Positions 16,269 through 24,565 of a stretch of 45,113 nt of DNA are shown in pieces. Below the pieces are notes generated by a model. It worked only from the letters and a program-made list of their open reading frames with translations. It had not been told where the DNA came from and did no database searches. Position numbers and translations under genes: made by a program. Origin of the DNA: Lachnospiraceae bacterium (lineage in GTDB: Bacteria > Bacillota > Clostridia > Lachnospirales > Lachnospiraceae); the NCBI GenBank assembly GCA_016297945.1, contig JAEDFR010000010.1, forward strand, positions 1 to 45,113, written 5' to 3'. The number at the start of each line of letters is the position of its first letter. Within the stretch, counting starts at the first letter, position 1.

Positions 16269-16420
16269 TGTGTACCGGTGATTTTCAATTTTATTCTCCA
16301 TTATTCACATATCTGTTTCAAATACTAATCGAAAACATAAGCATATAGGAAGTGGGAGAAAACATATTTTGTTGATGATTAAACGGTTTATTAGTAAACT
16401 ATATTCGATTTACAAGCGAT

Positions 16421-16640
16421 GGAAAGATGTTTTGTTTCCCGGTCATTTGGACGCTGTTGATTAGTTTATCTTAATATTCCGGGCTGCTATCAGCACTTTG
16501 CGACATGGAGGTCGCAAAAGGCGCATCAAGACAGGATGTCTTTTATGCGCCGTGTGCGTACGGGCATAGATAAACTTCATCCGGAATATTTAGATAAACT
16601 TATCAACGTTAGTCATGACCGGGAAATAAAATATCTTTCC
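16421..16640. repeat. 220-bp MITE-like structured repeat, copy 2 (inverted relative to copy 1)
   Basis: Ends 16421-16446 and 16615-16640 pair over 26 bases with only two G-T wobbles. The core repeats the copy-1 stems in reverse order: TTTGCGAC/GTCGCAAA (16497-16504, 16511-16518), GGCGCAT/ATGCGCC (16520-16526, 16545-16551) and AAGACA/TGTCTT (16528-16533, 16537-16542). Compared with copy 1 at 4586-4796, every stem keeps pairing while the sequence changes on both sides. It lies between clpX and engB, where lon usually is. Confidence 0.85.
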
Positions 16641-16690
16641 AGAGCGTAAAATAAAGCAGAGCGTAAATCGTAGCAGAGCGTAAAAGGAAA
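16640..16690. repeat. 17-bp direct repeats, three units, upstream of engB
   Basis: CAGAGCGTAAA begins at 16640, 16657 and 16674, giving an exact 17-base period. The array starts at the last base of the 220-bp element and ends 28 bases before the engB start, so it may have arisen by slippage after insertion, or may serve as spaced binding sites. Confidence 0.7.
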
Positions 16691-16718
16691 ATGAGAACTA
16701 ATTAGAAAAGGGTACATT

Positions 16719-17309
16719 ATGGTAATAAAAAGTGTAAATCTGGAGACGGTCTGTGGCATTACCAGTACGCTTCCGGAAAATAGTTTGCCGGAAATTGCGT
16801 TTGCGGGAAAAAGTAATGTCGGAAAATCTTCGCTGATTAACGGACTTATGAATCGTAAAAATTATGCGAGGACTTCTGCGCAGCCGGGAAAAACCCAGAC
16901 CATCAATTTTTACAATATTAATAATGAATTGTATTTTGTAGATTTGCCGGGATACGGTTATGCCAATGCCTCAGTGGAAGTGAAGGCAAAATGGGGTAAG
17001 ATGATTGAGCGGTATCTGCATACTTCCAAGCAGTTAAAAGCTGTTTTTCTGCTGATTGATATTCGACATGAGCCTTCGGCAAATGATGCGCAAATGTATC
17101 AGTGGATTATAGAACAGGGATTTATGCCGGTTATTATTGCAACAAAACTGGATAAAATCAAACGTTCCCAGGTTGCAAAGCAAATTAAACTAATCAAAAC
17201 CACCCTGTCGATGGAGCCGGAAAGCACGATTTTACCCTATTCGGCATTGAGCAAACAGGGGCGGGAAGAGATTTATGAATATATTGAATCTTTGTTGGAA
17301 ACAACATAG
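16719..17309 (+). CDS. engB: Ribosome-biogenesis GTPase EngB/YsxC
   Basis: Small Era-like GTPase needed for assembly of the large ribosomal subunit. 196 residues, normal. Visible G motifs: G1 GKSNVGKSSL, the TINFYNI segment in switch I, G3 VDLPGYGYA, G4 TKLDK and a G5-like YSALSKQG. AAAAGGG lies eight bases before the ATG. It is the usual last member of the tig-clp cluster in Firmicutes, here separated from clpX by 617 bases of repeats. Confidence 0.96.
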   Translation: MVIKSVNLETVCGITSTLPENSLPEIAFAGKSNVGKSSLINGLMNRKNYARTSAQPGKTQTINFYNINNELYFVDLPGYGYANASVEVKAKWGKMIERYLHTSKQLKAVFLLIDIRHEPSANDAQMYQWIIEQGFMPVIIATKLDKIKRSQVAKQIKLIKTTLSMEPESTILPYSALSKQGREEIYEYIESLLETT

Positions 17310-17463
17310 TATGATATGAGAGGCAAGCAGGAATGTATTTAGACTGTGCATATGTCTCAGACAAAAACATGAAAAGAGAAACTCCCTTTTGACAATTGTC
17401 ACAAGAGAGAAGAGAAATAATGAATAAAATATATTTTGTAATTAAATAACGGGTGGTACGAAG

Positions 17464-17973
17464 ATGAAAAATTCAAAAAAGGCATGGATTACCATGTTTC
17501 GGGTTGTTCTAATCGTCTATCTCATTCTGCTAATTCGATGTATTGTGTTAAAATATCCATATTCCGTTTTACGGGAGATTATGGATGAATGGGGATTATC
17601 AACTGTAAAAGAGGGATTGATAATTGGAATAGAAAAGGCAAATTTTAAGCCGTTTCGCAGCATTCTATTATACATACACTATTTCAAACGGATTAATGGT
17701 TTCGGAAATCTGGTTGGAAATGTATGTCTGTTTATCCCATTAGGCATACTGTTATGTGCCGCATTGCCAAATTATAAAAAATATGGTCTGCCGGTTTTGT
17801 TCTGCGGATTGTATTCTTTGGTGATTGAACTGTTTCAGTTGATTACTCATTTTGGCATTTTCGATGTAGACGATATCATATTAAATACTTTTGGCGGCTT
17901 ATTGGGATATATTAGCTTTTTGATCATCGGGAAATGGATAAAATCCCGAAAAGGAGGATCTGATATACAATGA
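17464..17973 (+). CDS. VanZ-like membrane protein
   Basis: 169 residues with about four transmembrane helices (near residues 12-30, 80-97, 105-130 and 142-160). The VanZ-family pattern is visible: GNVCLFIPLGILL, then IELFQLITHFGIFDVDDIILNTFGGLLGY (here given in parts: IELFQL, DVDDIILNT, GGLLGY). VanZ proteins are linked to low-level teicoplanin resistance, but most homologs have no known role. Its TGA overlaps the ATG of the next gene by four bases, so it is coupled to the ABC exporter that follows, suggesting an envelope or drug-response operon. Confidence 0.8.
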   Translation: MKNSKKAWITMFRVVLIVYLILLIRCIVLKYPYSVLREIMDEWGLSTVKEGLIIGIEKANFKPFRSILLYIHYFKRINGFGNLVGNVCLFIPLGILLCAALPNYKKYGLPVLFCGLYSLVIELFQLITHFGIFDVDDIILNTFGGLLGYISFLIIGKWIKSRKGGSDIQ

Positions 17974-19817
17974 AGGGCCTGTTAAAGTATCTGAAAGAAT
18001 ATAAAAAAGAAAGTATTTTGGCACCGGTATTCAAGATGTTGGAGGCATCTTTTGAATTATTGGTGCCTCTTGTTATTGGTGCCATGATTAATGTTGGTAT
18101 CGCCAATATGGACAAAAACTATATATTGTCCATGGGAGGTGTTCTGGTTTTTCTTGGAGTGATCGGATTGATCTGTTCCGTGACTGCCCAATATTATGCG
18201 GCAAAGGCAGCGACCGGATTTGCTGCCAAACTTCGATATGCCATGTTTACGCATATTCAGGCTTTTAGCTATGAAAAACTGGATACGGTCGGTACTTCCA
18301 CATTAATTACGCGTATGACAAGTGATATCAATCAGGTACAGAACGGAGTAAACATGTTCTTGCGATTGTTTTTGCGATCTCCGTTTATTGTAATCGGTGC
18401 CGTCATCATGGCCTTTTATGTAGATGTAAAAGCGGCACTTGTTTTTGCTGTGGCAATTCCTCTTCTTTCTGTTGTTGTTTTTGGCATTGTCTTTGCCAAT
18501 ATTCCCTTATATAAAAAGGTTCAGGATCGGCTGGACAAGGTGACACTGGCTACGCGCGAGACCTTAAACGGTATTCGTGTGATTCGTGCATTTCGAAAAG
18601 AAGCGGATGAGATTCGTGAGTTTGATGAAAAAAATAAAACATTGACCGGAATACAGTTACTGGCAGGAAGGGTATCGGCGCTTCTCAATCCGTTGACATA
18701 CGTTATTATCAATCTGGCGCTTGTGGTTTTGCTATACACCGGTGCATTTCGCGTAGATGTCGGTGGAATCAAGCAGGGAGATGTGGTTTCCCTTGTTAAT
18801 TACATGTCGCAAATTCTGGTGGAGCTAGTAAAACTGGTCAATTTAATTGTGACATTGACAAAAGCCGTGGCATGTGCATCCCGTATTGAAAATGTTATGC
18901 AGATCAAAGAAGGAATGGGATTGGATTTAGAGCAAAGTGCTGATAAATCAGATACAAATAGCGAATGTAAAGTAGAAACAGCAGAAATGACAAGTGTATC
19001 AGAAGATGAAAAAAATATAGAGGAGACTTGCTGTACGATGTCATCGATATCATCGGTATTACAGGATGCCTTTATTCAGTTTCAAAATGTTTCATTTACC
19101 TATAAACAGGCTTCAGAGGAAGCTTTGAGCAATATGAATTTTTCGATAAAAAAAGGACAGACCATCGGTATTATAGGTGGAACCGGTTCCGGGAAATCTA
19201 CATTAGTTCAGCTGATTCCGAGATTATATGATGTCACAAAAGGCTGTGTCATGGTCAACGGCAAAAATGTCAAAGATTATGATTTGGACGAGCTTCGCAA
19301 AATGATTGGTTATGTGCCGCAAAAGGCAGCATTATTTAAAGGCACAATCAAAGATAACATATGTTTTGGAAAAGAAGACGCATCAGATGAAGCCATAGAG
19401 GAAGCTATTTTGGTTGCGCAGGCAAAAGAATTTATTGAAAAAAAGGAAGAGGGATTGGATACGCCGGTGGAACAGGGCGGACGGAATCTTTCCGGAGGAC
19501 AGCGGCAGAGGTTGACGATTGCAAGAGCTCTGGTGCGAAGACCCCAAATCCTGATTTTGGATGACAGTTGTAGTGCGTTAGACTATGCTACCGATGCCGC
19601 ACTCAGAGACGGATTGTCTAAATTATCCTATCATCCGACGGTCTTTTTAGTATCCCAGAGAACCATTTCCATTCAGGATGCCGATCAGATCCTTGTATTG
19701 GACGATGGAGAAATTGTTGGTATCGGCAAGCATGAAGTCTTGTTAAGAGAATGCGAAGTATATCGTGAAATCTACGATTCTCAGTATAAAGAGGAGGTGG
19801 AATCACATGAGTCATAA
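17970..19817 (+). CDS. ABC exporter half-transporter, degenerate-site subunit
   Basis: Type-IV ABC exporter half with six membrane helices (residues 1-310) and a nucleotide-binding domain (about 366-600); 615 residues. Walker A is GGTGSGKS (403-410) and the signature LSGGQ (507-511) is intact, but the catalytic glutamate after Walker B is Asp532 (LILDDSCSALD) and the switch histidine is Gln563 (VSQR). This is the expected pattern for the non-hydrolysing partner of heterodimers such as TM287/288, BmrCD or LmrCD. A polar, Ser/Glu-rich insert of about 50 residues (315-365) links the two domains and is unusual. GGAGG supports the start. It overlaps the partner gene. Confidence 0.92.
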   Translation: MKGLLKYLKEYKKESILAPVFKMLEASFELLVPLVIGAMINVGIANMDKNYILSMGGVLVFLGVIGLICSVTAQYYAAKAATGFAAKLRYAMFTHIQAFSYEKLDTVGTSTLITRMTSDINQVQNGVNMFLRLFLRSPFIVIGAVIMAFYVDVKAALVFAVAIPLLSVVVFGIVFANIPLYKKVQDRLDKVTLATRETLNGIRVIRAFRKEADEIREFDEKNKTLTGIQLLAGRVSALLNPLTYVIINLALVVLLYTGAFRVDVGGIKQGDVVSLVNYMSQILVELVKLVNLIVTLTKAVACASRIENVMQIKEGMGLDLEQSADKSDTNSECKVETAEMTSVSEDEKNIEETCCTMSSISSVLQDAFIQFQNVSFTYKQASEEALSNMNFSIKKGQTIGIIGGTGSGKSTLVQLIPRLYDVTKGCVMVNGKNVKDYDLDELRKMIGYVPQKAALFKGTIKDNICFGKEDASDEAIEEAILVAQAKEFIEKKEEGLDTPVEQGGRNLSGGQRQRLTIARALVRRPQILILDDSCSALDYATDAALRDGLSKLSYHPTVFLVSQRTISIQDADQILVLDDGEIVGIGKHEVLLRECEVYREIYDSQYKEEVESHES

Positions 19818-21537
19818 AGATACATTAAAAAGAGTTGTAAAATATATTAAAAAATATTGGTTTTATCTATTGTGTTCACTCTTGCTGGCATTTTTGACCG
19901 TCTGCGGAACGCTTTATCTGCCGATTTTGACAGGCCGCGCCGTAGATCAGATGGTAGAACAGGGAATGGTGGATTTTGAAATGTTGTTTTCCCTGTTAAG
20001 AAGTATGGGAGCGGTAATTTTAATTACCGCAGTATCGCAGTGGCTTATGAGCCTTTGCAATAATCGGATGACGTATCTGGTAGTAAGAGATATTCGGAAA
20101 GAGGCATTTGATAAAATTCAGATTCTTCCATTGAAATATGTTGATAACCATCCCACCGGAGAAATTGTCAGTAAAGTCATTGCCGATGTGGATCAGTTTG
20201 CAGATGGTCTGTTGATGGGATTTACGCAGTTGTTTTCCGGTGTATTGACAATCTGCGGAACTCTGTACTTTATGCTTTCTGTCAATGTGATTGTAGCACT
20301 CGTTGTCATCATTATAACACCTGTGTCACTTTTTGTAGCAAGCTATATTGCCGGAAAGACGTATTCTATGTTCAAACTGCAGTCAGAGACGAGAGGCGAA
20401 CAGACTGCTTTGATTGATGAGATGATTGGAAATCAGAAAGTTGTTCAGGTTTTTTCAAAGCAGGAGGATGTTGCCAAGGAATTTGCTCAAATCAATGACA
20501 GGCTGGAAGCTTGTTCATTAAAGGCAACCTTTTTTTCATCCTTGACCAATCCCTGTACGCGGTTTGTAAATAGTCTGGTATACACCGGAGTAGGTGTAAG
20601 CGGTGCATTTGCAGTTATTTCAGGATATATGAGTATTGGCCAGTTATCTGCATTTTTAAGCTATGCAAACCAGTATACCAAACCCTTTAATGAAATATCC
20701 GGCGTGGTTACGGAACTTCAGAATGCCATTGCCTGTGCGGCAAGAATTTTTGAATTAATTGAAGAAGATCCGCAAATTCCGGATGATGAGGATGCCGTAG
20801 TCCTGCATTATGATGATGGGGAAGTATCTTTGGAAGATGTCAGCTTCTCTTACCATGAAGAGCAGAAATTGATTGAGGATTTTAATTTATGTGTTAAGCC
20901 CGGACAACGTGTTGCGATTGTCGGTCCGACGGGATGCGGAAAAACAACCATTATCAACTTGCTGATGCGCTTTTATGATGTAAAAGAAGGAAGTATCAAG
21001 GTAATGGGAGAGGATATCCGTTATATTACAAGAGACAGTCTGCGGGCTTCGTATGGTATGGTTTTGCAGGAAACATGGTTGAAGTCCGGAACAATTTTTG
21101 AAAATATCAGTATGGGTAAGCCGGACGCAACTTTAGAAGAAGTTATCGAGGCTGCCAAAGCATCGCATGCACATAGCTTTATTAAAAGACTTCCAAACGG
21201 TTATGATACGATAATTGGAGAAGATGGTGGTTCCTTAAGTCAAGGACAAAAACAGCTGTTATGTATTGCCAGAGTAATGTTAGCGTTGCCGCCGATGCTG
21301 ATTTTGGATGAAGCAACCTCTTCCATTGATACACGTACGGAATTAAAAATACAAAATGCATTTGCAAAGCTCATGAAAGGTAAAACGACTTTTATTGTTG
21401 CACACAGGCTTTCCACAATTAAAGAAGCTGATATTATATTGGTTATGAAAGATGGAAATATCATCGAGCAGGGAGATCATAAAAGTCTGTTGGAGCGTGG
21501 CGGCTTTTATTCCGAGTTGTATCGTCTGGCCAAATAA
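19807..21537 (+). CDS. ABC exporter half-transporter, catalytic-site subunit
   Basis: 576-residue partner of the preceding protein. Six membrane helices (1-315) then a nucleotide-binding domain with Walker A GPTGCGKT (373-380), catalytic Glu502 (LILDEATSS) and switch His533 (VAHRLST). Its signature is LSQGQ (477-481), not LSGGQ. Thus its own Walker motifs with the partner's LSGGQ make the active site, while the partner's Walker motifs with LSQGQ make the degenerate one. An ATG 14 codons upstream is in frame, but GAGGAGG nine to ten bases before 19807 favours this start, overlapping the upstream gene by 11 bases. Substrate probably a drug or lipid-like compound. Confidence 0.93.
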   Translation: MSHKDTLKRVVKYIKKYWFYLLCSLLLAFLTVCGTLYLPILTGRAVDQMVEQGMVDFEMLFSLLRSMGAVILITAVSQWLMSLCNNRMTYLVVRDIRKEAFDKIQILPLKYVDNHPTGEIVSKVIADVDQFADGLLMGFTQLFSGVLTICGTLYFMLSVNVIVALVVIIITPVSLFVASYIAGKTYSMFKLQSETRGEQTALIDEMIGNQKVVQVFSKQEDVAKEFAQINDRLEACSLKATFFSSLTNPCTRFVNSLVYTGVGVSGAFAVISGYMSIGQLSAFLSYANQYTKPFNEISGVVTELQNAIACAARIFELIEEDPQIPDDEDAVVLHYDDGEVSLEDVSFSYHEEQKLIEDFNLCVKPGQRVAIVGPTGCGKTTIINLLMRFYDVKEGSIKVMGEDIRYITRDSLRASYGMVLQETWLKSGTIFENISMGKPDATLEEVIEAAKASHAHSFIKRLPNGYDTIIGEDGGSLSQGQKQLLCIARVMLALPPMLILDEATSSIDTRTELKIQNAFAKLMKGKTTFIVAHRLSTIKEADIILVMKDGNIIEQGDHKSLLERGGFYSELYRLAK

Positions 21538-21621
21538 ATAGAAATCCAAACAAGTTGATTGGATCATTGGCTGCATGGAAAAAATCATTTGGAATATGAA
21601 TATAAAAGCAATCAATTTGAT

Positions 21622-21650
21622 TTGACAAATCAAATATGGAATGATACTAT
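21622..21650 (+). promoter_or_regulatory. Strong promoter of the amino-acid binding-protein gene
   Basis: A consensus TTGACA (21622-21627), a 17-base spacer and TACTAT (21645-21650). It lies about 74 bases before the start codon and directly in front of a terminator-like hairpin. Confidence 0.7.
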
Positions 21651-21653
21651 ACC

Positions 21654-21697
21654 TATGGACAATGATGTCGGAAATAGATACATTGTCCATATTTTTT
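21654..21697 (+). terminator. Terminator-like hairpin just downstream of the promoter
   Basis: TATGGACAATG (21654-21664) pairs perfectly with CATTGTCCATA (21681-21691), followed by TTTTTT. It may end the exporter operon, but any transcript from the promoter at 21622-21650 would also have to pass it, so it may act as an attenuator. Confidence 0.6.
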
Positions 21698-21723
21698 GTT
21701 ATAGCGACGAGAGGAGAATTATT

Positions 21724-22596
21724 ATGATGAAAAAGTTACTTGCCTGTGTTCTTGCAGGTACTATGGTAGTTGCTTCTTTGACAGCATGCGGTTCTACACA
21801 GTCTGCTGAAGGAACAACAGCAACAACAGAGGAAACAACTGAAGCCGGTAGTTCTGAAACAGCAGAGGCTGCAGAAGAGACCTCATTAACATTACAACCC
21901 GGCAAATTAATGGTTGCAGCAGAAATCGGATATCCTCCGATGGAATACTTTGACGAAGACGGTGCTACACCAATCGGATTTGACATGGAATTGGCACAGG
22001 CTATCGCTGATGAGATGGGATTGGAATTAGAAATTGTTGATACCGCATGGGATGGTATTTTTGCCGGTGTTGATACAGACAAATACGATGTTATTATGTC
22101 ATGTGTAAGCTGGACAGAAGGTCGTGAAGAGGAATATACTTTGTCAAAACCTTATGTAGCAAATGCTCCTGTTTTAGTAGTTCCCAATGATTCTGAAATT
22201 GCAGATGTAGCTGATCTTGCAGGCAAATCCGTTGCAGTTCAGATGGAAACAACTGCAGATTACATTATGCAGGAGCAGATTGCTGCAGGTGTGGATGCAG
22301 ATTTAAGACAGTATGAAAAAGTTATTAATGCATTTGATGAAATCAAAGCAGGTCGTGTTGATGCTGTATGTACAGATGCCGTTGTAGCATCTTATTATCT
22401 TGGAGATGAAGCGAACAACTACAAGACCGTATGGCAGGCACCCGATGAAGAACCCATTGTTATGTGCTTTAAAAAAGGCAACGATGATTTAAAGAATGCG
22501 ATGGAAGAGGCTTTAGATGCAGTAAAAGCAAGCGGAAAGCTTGGTGAAATTGCAACAAAGTATTTCGGAAGCGATATTACAGCTGATATGGAATAA
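21724..22596 (+). CDS. Polar amino-acid ABC transporter substrate-binding lipoprotein
   Basis: Family-3 solute-binding protein, 290 residues. Signal peptide with lipobox LTAC, a Thr/Glu-rich linker, then the binding fold: LMVAAEIGYPPMEYFDEDG, IGFDMELAQAIADEMG, WDGIFAGVDTDKYDVIMS and GKSVAVQMETTADY. Such proteins bind His, Gln, Cys or related amino acids; the exact ligand is unknown. The frame stays open further upstream, but the signal peptide and GAGAGGAG at 21709-21716 show the start at 21724 (or the adjacent ATG at 21727). The permease and ATPase follow after 328 bases that include a terminator, giving binding protein in excess. Confidence 0.93.
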   Translation: MMKKLLACVLAGTMVVASLTACGSTQSAEGTTATTEETTEAGSSETAEAAEETSLTLQPGKLMVAAEIGYPPMEYFDEDGATPIGFDMELAQAIADEMGLELEIVDTAWDGIFAGVDTDKYDVIMSCVSWTEGREEEYTLSKPYVANAPVLVVPNDSEIADVADLAGKSVAVQMETTADYIMQEQIAAGVDADLRQYEKVINAFDEIKAGRVDAVCTDAVVASYYLGDEANNYKTVWQAPDEEPIVMCFKKGNDDLKNAMEEALDAVKASGKLGEIATKYFGSDITADME

Positions 22597-22651
22597 TACA
22601 GAGTGTGCGGCGTGCTTATTATAAATAACATCAGCCGATACAAAATGAAGC

Positions 22652-22689
22652 AAACTCCCTATCTGATAATATTGACAGGTAGGGAGTTT
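22652..22689 (+). terminator. Terminator after the binding-protein gene
   Basis: AAACTCCCTATCTG (22652-22665) pairs with CAGGTAGGGAGTTT (22676-22689) with one mismatch, followed by ATTTCTTTCTC. The T run is interrupted, so partial read-through to the permease is possible. Confidence 0.7.
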
Positions 22690-22709
22690 ATTTCTTTCTC
22701 ATGTTTTGC

Positions 22710-22773
22710 GGGTCCCAAAGTCATACTTTTTTATGCGAGCATGAAAAGTATGACCTTTTGACCCTGGTATCAT
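22710..22773. repeat. Palindromic repeat with TGACCC...GGTATCAT end
   Basis: Arms 22710-22730 and 22744-22764 pair at 18 of 21 positions around TTATGCGAGCATG. The right arm runs into CTGGTATCAT, the same tail that borders the repeats at 24410-24461 and 30294-30344. A partial copy in the other orientation is at 43207-43240. Confidence 0.7.
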
Positions 22774-22793
22774 ATCATAAAACGAAACAAAGT

Positions 22794-22822
22794 TTGACGT
22801 ATCGGGAAATTTGTTTTATAAA
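22794..22822 (+). promoter_or_regulatory. Promoter for the amino-acid permease/ATPase genes
   Basis: TTGACG (22794-22799), 17-base spacer, TATAAA (22817-22822). This gives the inner two transporter genes their own promoter downstream of the binding-protein terminator. Confidence 0.6.
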
Positions 22823-22924
22823 ATATATAGGTTCTTTATTGGTTTTACTCAAATAATCTATTGTTTTCTGATTTTATCTGGAACAACTTAAGAAAGAATA
22901 AACGTTACTTTAGGAGGAACAAAC

Positions 22925-23584
22925 GTGGATGCATTAAACAAAATCATTACTTGGATGCCGCAGCTACTAAACGGTACGAAGATGACAATCCTGATTACAG
23001 TTTTATCTGTCGCCATCGGCCTTGTTTTAAGTCTTTTTCTGGCATTGGGAAAAATGGCTAAAAATCCGTTGATCAATAAGCCGTGCAGTGCCTATATTTT
23101 CTTTTTCAGAGGCACTCCTTTATTGATGCAGATTTATTTTATTTATTTTGGTTTACCACAATTTAATCCTGCGCTGACCATTAAAAGTGCATTTGTTGCA
23201 GCCATGATTGCATATACACTGAATTCAGCTGCATATCTTGCGGAAAACATCAGAGCCGGAATTCAGTCCATTGACAAAGGTCAGTACGAAGCTGCCAAAG
23301 CACTTGGCATGACCTATGGACAGACCATGCGGTATATTATTATTCCACAGACTGTTCGTCGCCTAATTCCGCCGGTTGGTAATGAATTTATTATGGTCTT
23401 AAAAGATGTTTCACTGGTTGCCATTATCGGTTTGTCTGATTTGACAAAAGTAACCCGAGCAATTTCATCTTCATCTGCAACGGCACTGGTTTATATACCG
23501 GCCATGATTATTTATCTGGTTATCACAGCCGTATTCTCATTCATCTTTAACAGACTTGAGAAGAAGTATTCCGTATATGAATAG
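22925..23584 (+). CDS. Polar amino-acid ABC transporter permease
   Basis: 219-residue membrane subunit of the HisM/GlnP type with about five helices. Seen: the N-terminal GTKMTILITVLSVAIG, the FFRGTPLLMQIYFIYFGLPQ block, and the coupling segment EAAKALGMTYGQTMRYIIIPQ (given here as EAAKALGMT and YIIIPQ). The start is GTG at 22925 with AGGAGG seven bases upstream; an ATG one codon later is also possible. The ATPase gene follows after 12 bases. It works with the lipoprotein encoded at 21724-22596. Confidence 0.93.
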   Translation: MDALNKIITWMPQLLNGTKMTILITVLSVAIGLVLSLFLALGKMAKNPLINKPCSAYIFFFRGTPLLMQIYFIYFGLPQFNPALTIKSAFVAAMIAYTLNSAAYLAENIRAGIQSIDKGQYEAAKALGMTYGQTMRYIIIPQTVRRLIPPVGNEFIMVLKDVSLVAIIGLSDLTKVTRAISSSSATALVYIPAMIIYLVITAVFSFIFNRLEKKYSVYE

Positions 23585-23596
23585 GAGGAGTCAGAT

Positions 23597-24355
23597 ATGT
23601 CATATATTAAAACAGTGGACCTTTGCAAGAATTTTGGAGATTTAGAAGTATTAAAAGATGTGAACCTGACGGTGGAACAGGGTGAGGTGATTGTCATTAT
23701 CGGACCTTCCGGTGCCGGTAAGTCTACCTTTTTACGTTCCTTAAATACATTGGAGACAATTACATCCGGAAAGATATATATTGAGGATGAATTGTTTGTT
23801 CAGGCCGAAAAAGGAAAAGTGATTGACGGCATGAGCAAAGAAAAGCATAAAGCACTTTTGCTCGAAATGGGTATGGTATTCCAGCGTTTTAATTTGTTCC
23901 CACATTTAACGGTAAAGGATAATGTAAAAATTTCTCCTATGAAAGTGAAAAATATCAGTGAAGAAGAAGCTGACAAAAGAGCTTTGGAACTGCTTGAAAA
24001 GGTTGGTTTATCCGAGAAAGCGGATGCCTATCCAAATAACCTTTCCGGAGGACAGCAACAGCGTGTGGCCATTGCAAGAGCGCTTGCCATGGAACCGAAA
24101 ATCATGCTTTTTGATGAGCCTACATCCGCACTCGATCCGGAACTTGTAGGAGAAGTATTAAATGTTATGAAGGATCTTGCAAAACAGGGCATGACCATGA
24201 TTTGTGTAACACACGAGATGGGCTTTGCAAAAGAAGTGGCAGACCGTGTGGTTTTCATGTATGACGGTGTGATTTTGGAAGAAGGAACGCCGGAAGAACT
24301 GTTTGAGCATCCCAAGACAGAAAAGGCACAGCAGTTTTTAAGTAGTGTATTATAG
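23597..24355 (+). CDS. Polar amino-acid ABC transporter ATP-binding protein
   Basis: GlnQ/HisP-type ATPase, 252 residues. Walker A IGPSGAGKST, Q-loop VFQRFNLFPH, signature LSGGQQQR, Walker B IMLFDEPTSALD and switch His in VTHEMGFA are all intact. A 14-residue insert (EDELFVQAEKGKVI) before the Q-loop is common in this clostridial subgroup. GGAGG lies upstream of the ATG. Last gene of the importer. Confidence 0.95.
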   Translation: MSYIKTVDLCKNFGDLEVLKDVNLTVEQGEVIVIIGPSGAGKSTFLRSLNTLETITSGKIYIEDELFVQAEKGKVIDGMSKEKHKALLLEMGMVFQRFNLFPHLTVKDNVKISPMKVKNISEEEADKRALELLEKVGLSEKADAYPNNLSGGQQQRVAIARALAMEPKIMLFDEPTSALDPELVGEVLNVMKDLAKQGMTMICVTHEMGFAKEVADRVVFMYDGVILEEGTPEELFEHPKTEKAQQFLSSVL

Positions 24356-24409
24356 AGTACTTGCAATAATTCTGATATCAGTCGCGGTATGATTCGGATG
24401 TAATAATAA

Positions 24410-24484
24410 ATGATACCAGGATTGCGAGAGCATAAAGTGCGTAGCAATCCGTTGGTATCATGGGGTCAAAATAGCTTTTGCCCC
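24410..24484. repeat. Palindromic repeat (GATACCA..GGATTGC) followed by a second hairpin
   Basis: ATGATACCA plus GGATTGC (24410-24425) pairs with GCAATCC and TGGTATCAT (24444-24450, 24453-24461). The loop and 3' arm match the copy at 30294-30344 almost base for base (GTGCGTAGCAATCCGTTGG). Right after it, GGGGTCAAAA (24462-24471) pairs with TTTTGCCCC (24476-24484), leaving the T unpaired. Confidence 0.75.
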
Positions 24485-24535
24485 CAACATCATAATAAAT
24501 AGTGAAAATTAATCATCATAAATAGTATAAGTAAT

Positions 24536-24565
24536 AAAAACAAGCTCTTTATCGGGCTTGTTTTT
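24536..24565 (+). terminator. Intrinsic terminator of the amino-acid transporter genes
   Basis: AAAAACAAGC (24536-24545) pairs with GCTTGTTTTT (24556-24565); a T-rich stretch follows. On the other strand an A/T run is also present, so it could work both ways. Confidence 0.8.

Noticed and set aside
17450..17463. GGGTGGTAC motif before the VanZ-like gene, resembling a T-box antiterminator
   Set aside because: No stem I, specifier loop or terminator structure surrounds it, and the start codon follows within a few bases; it more likely includes the ribosome site.
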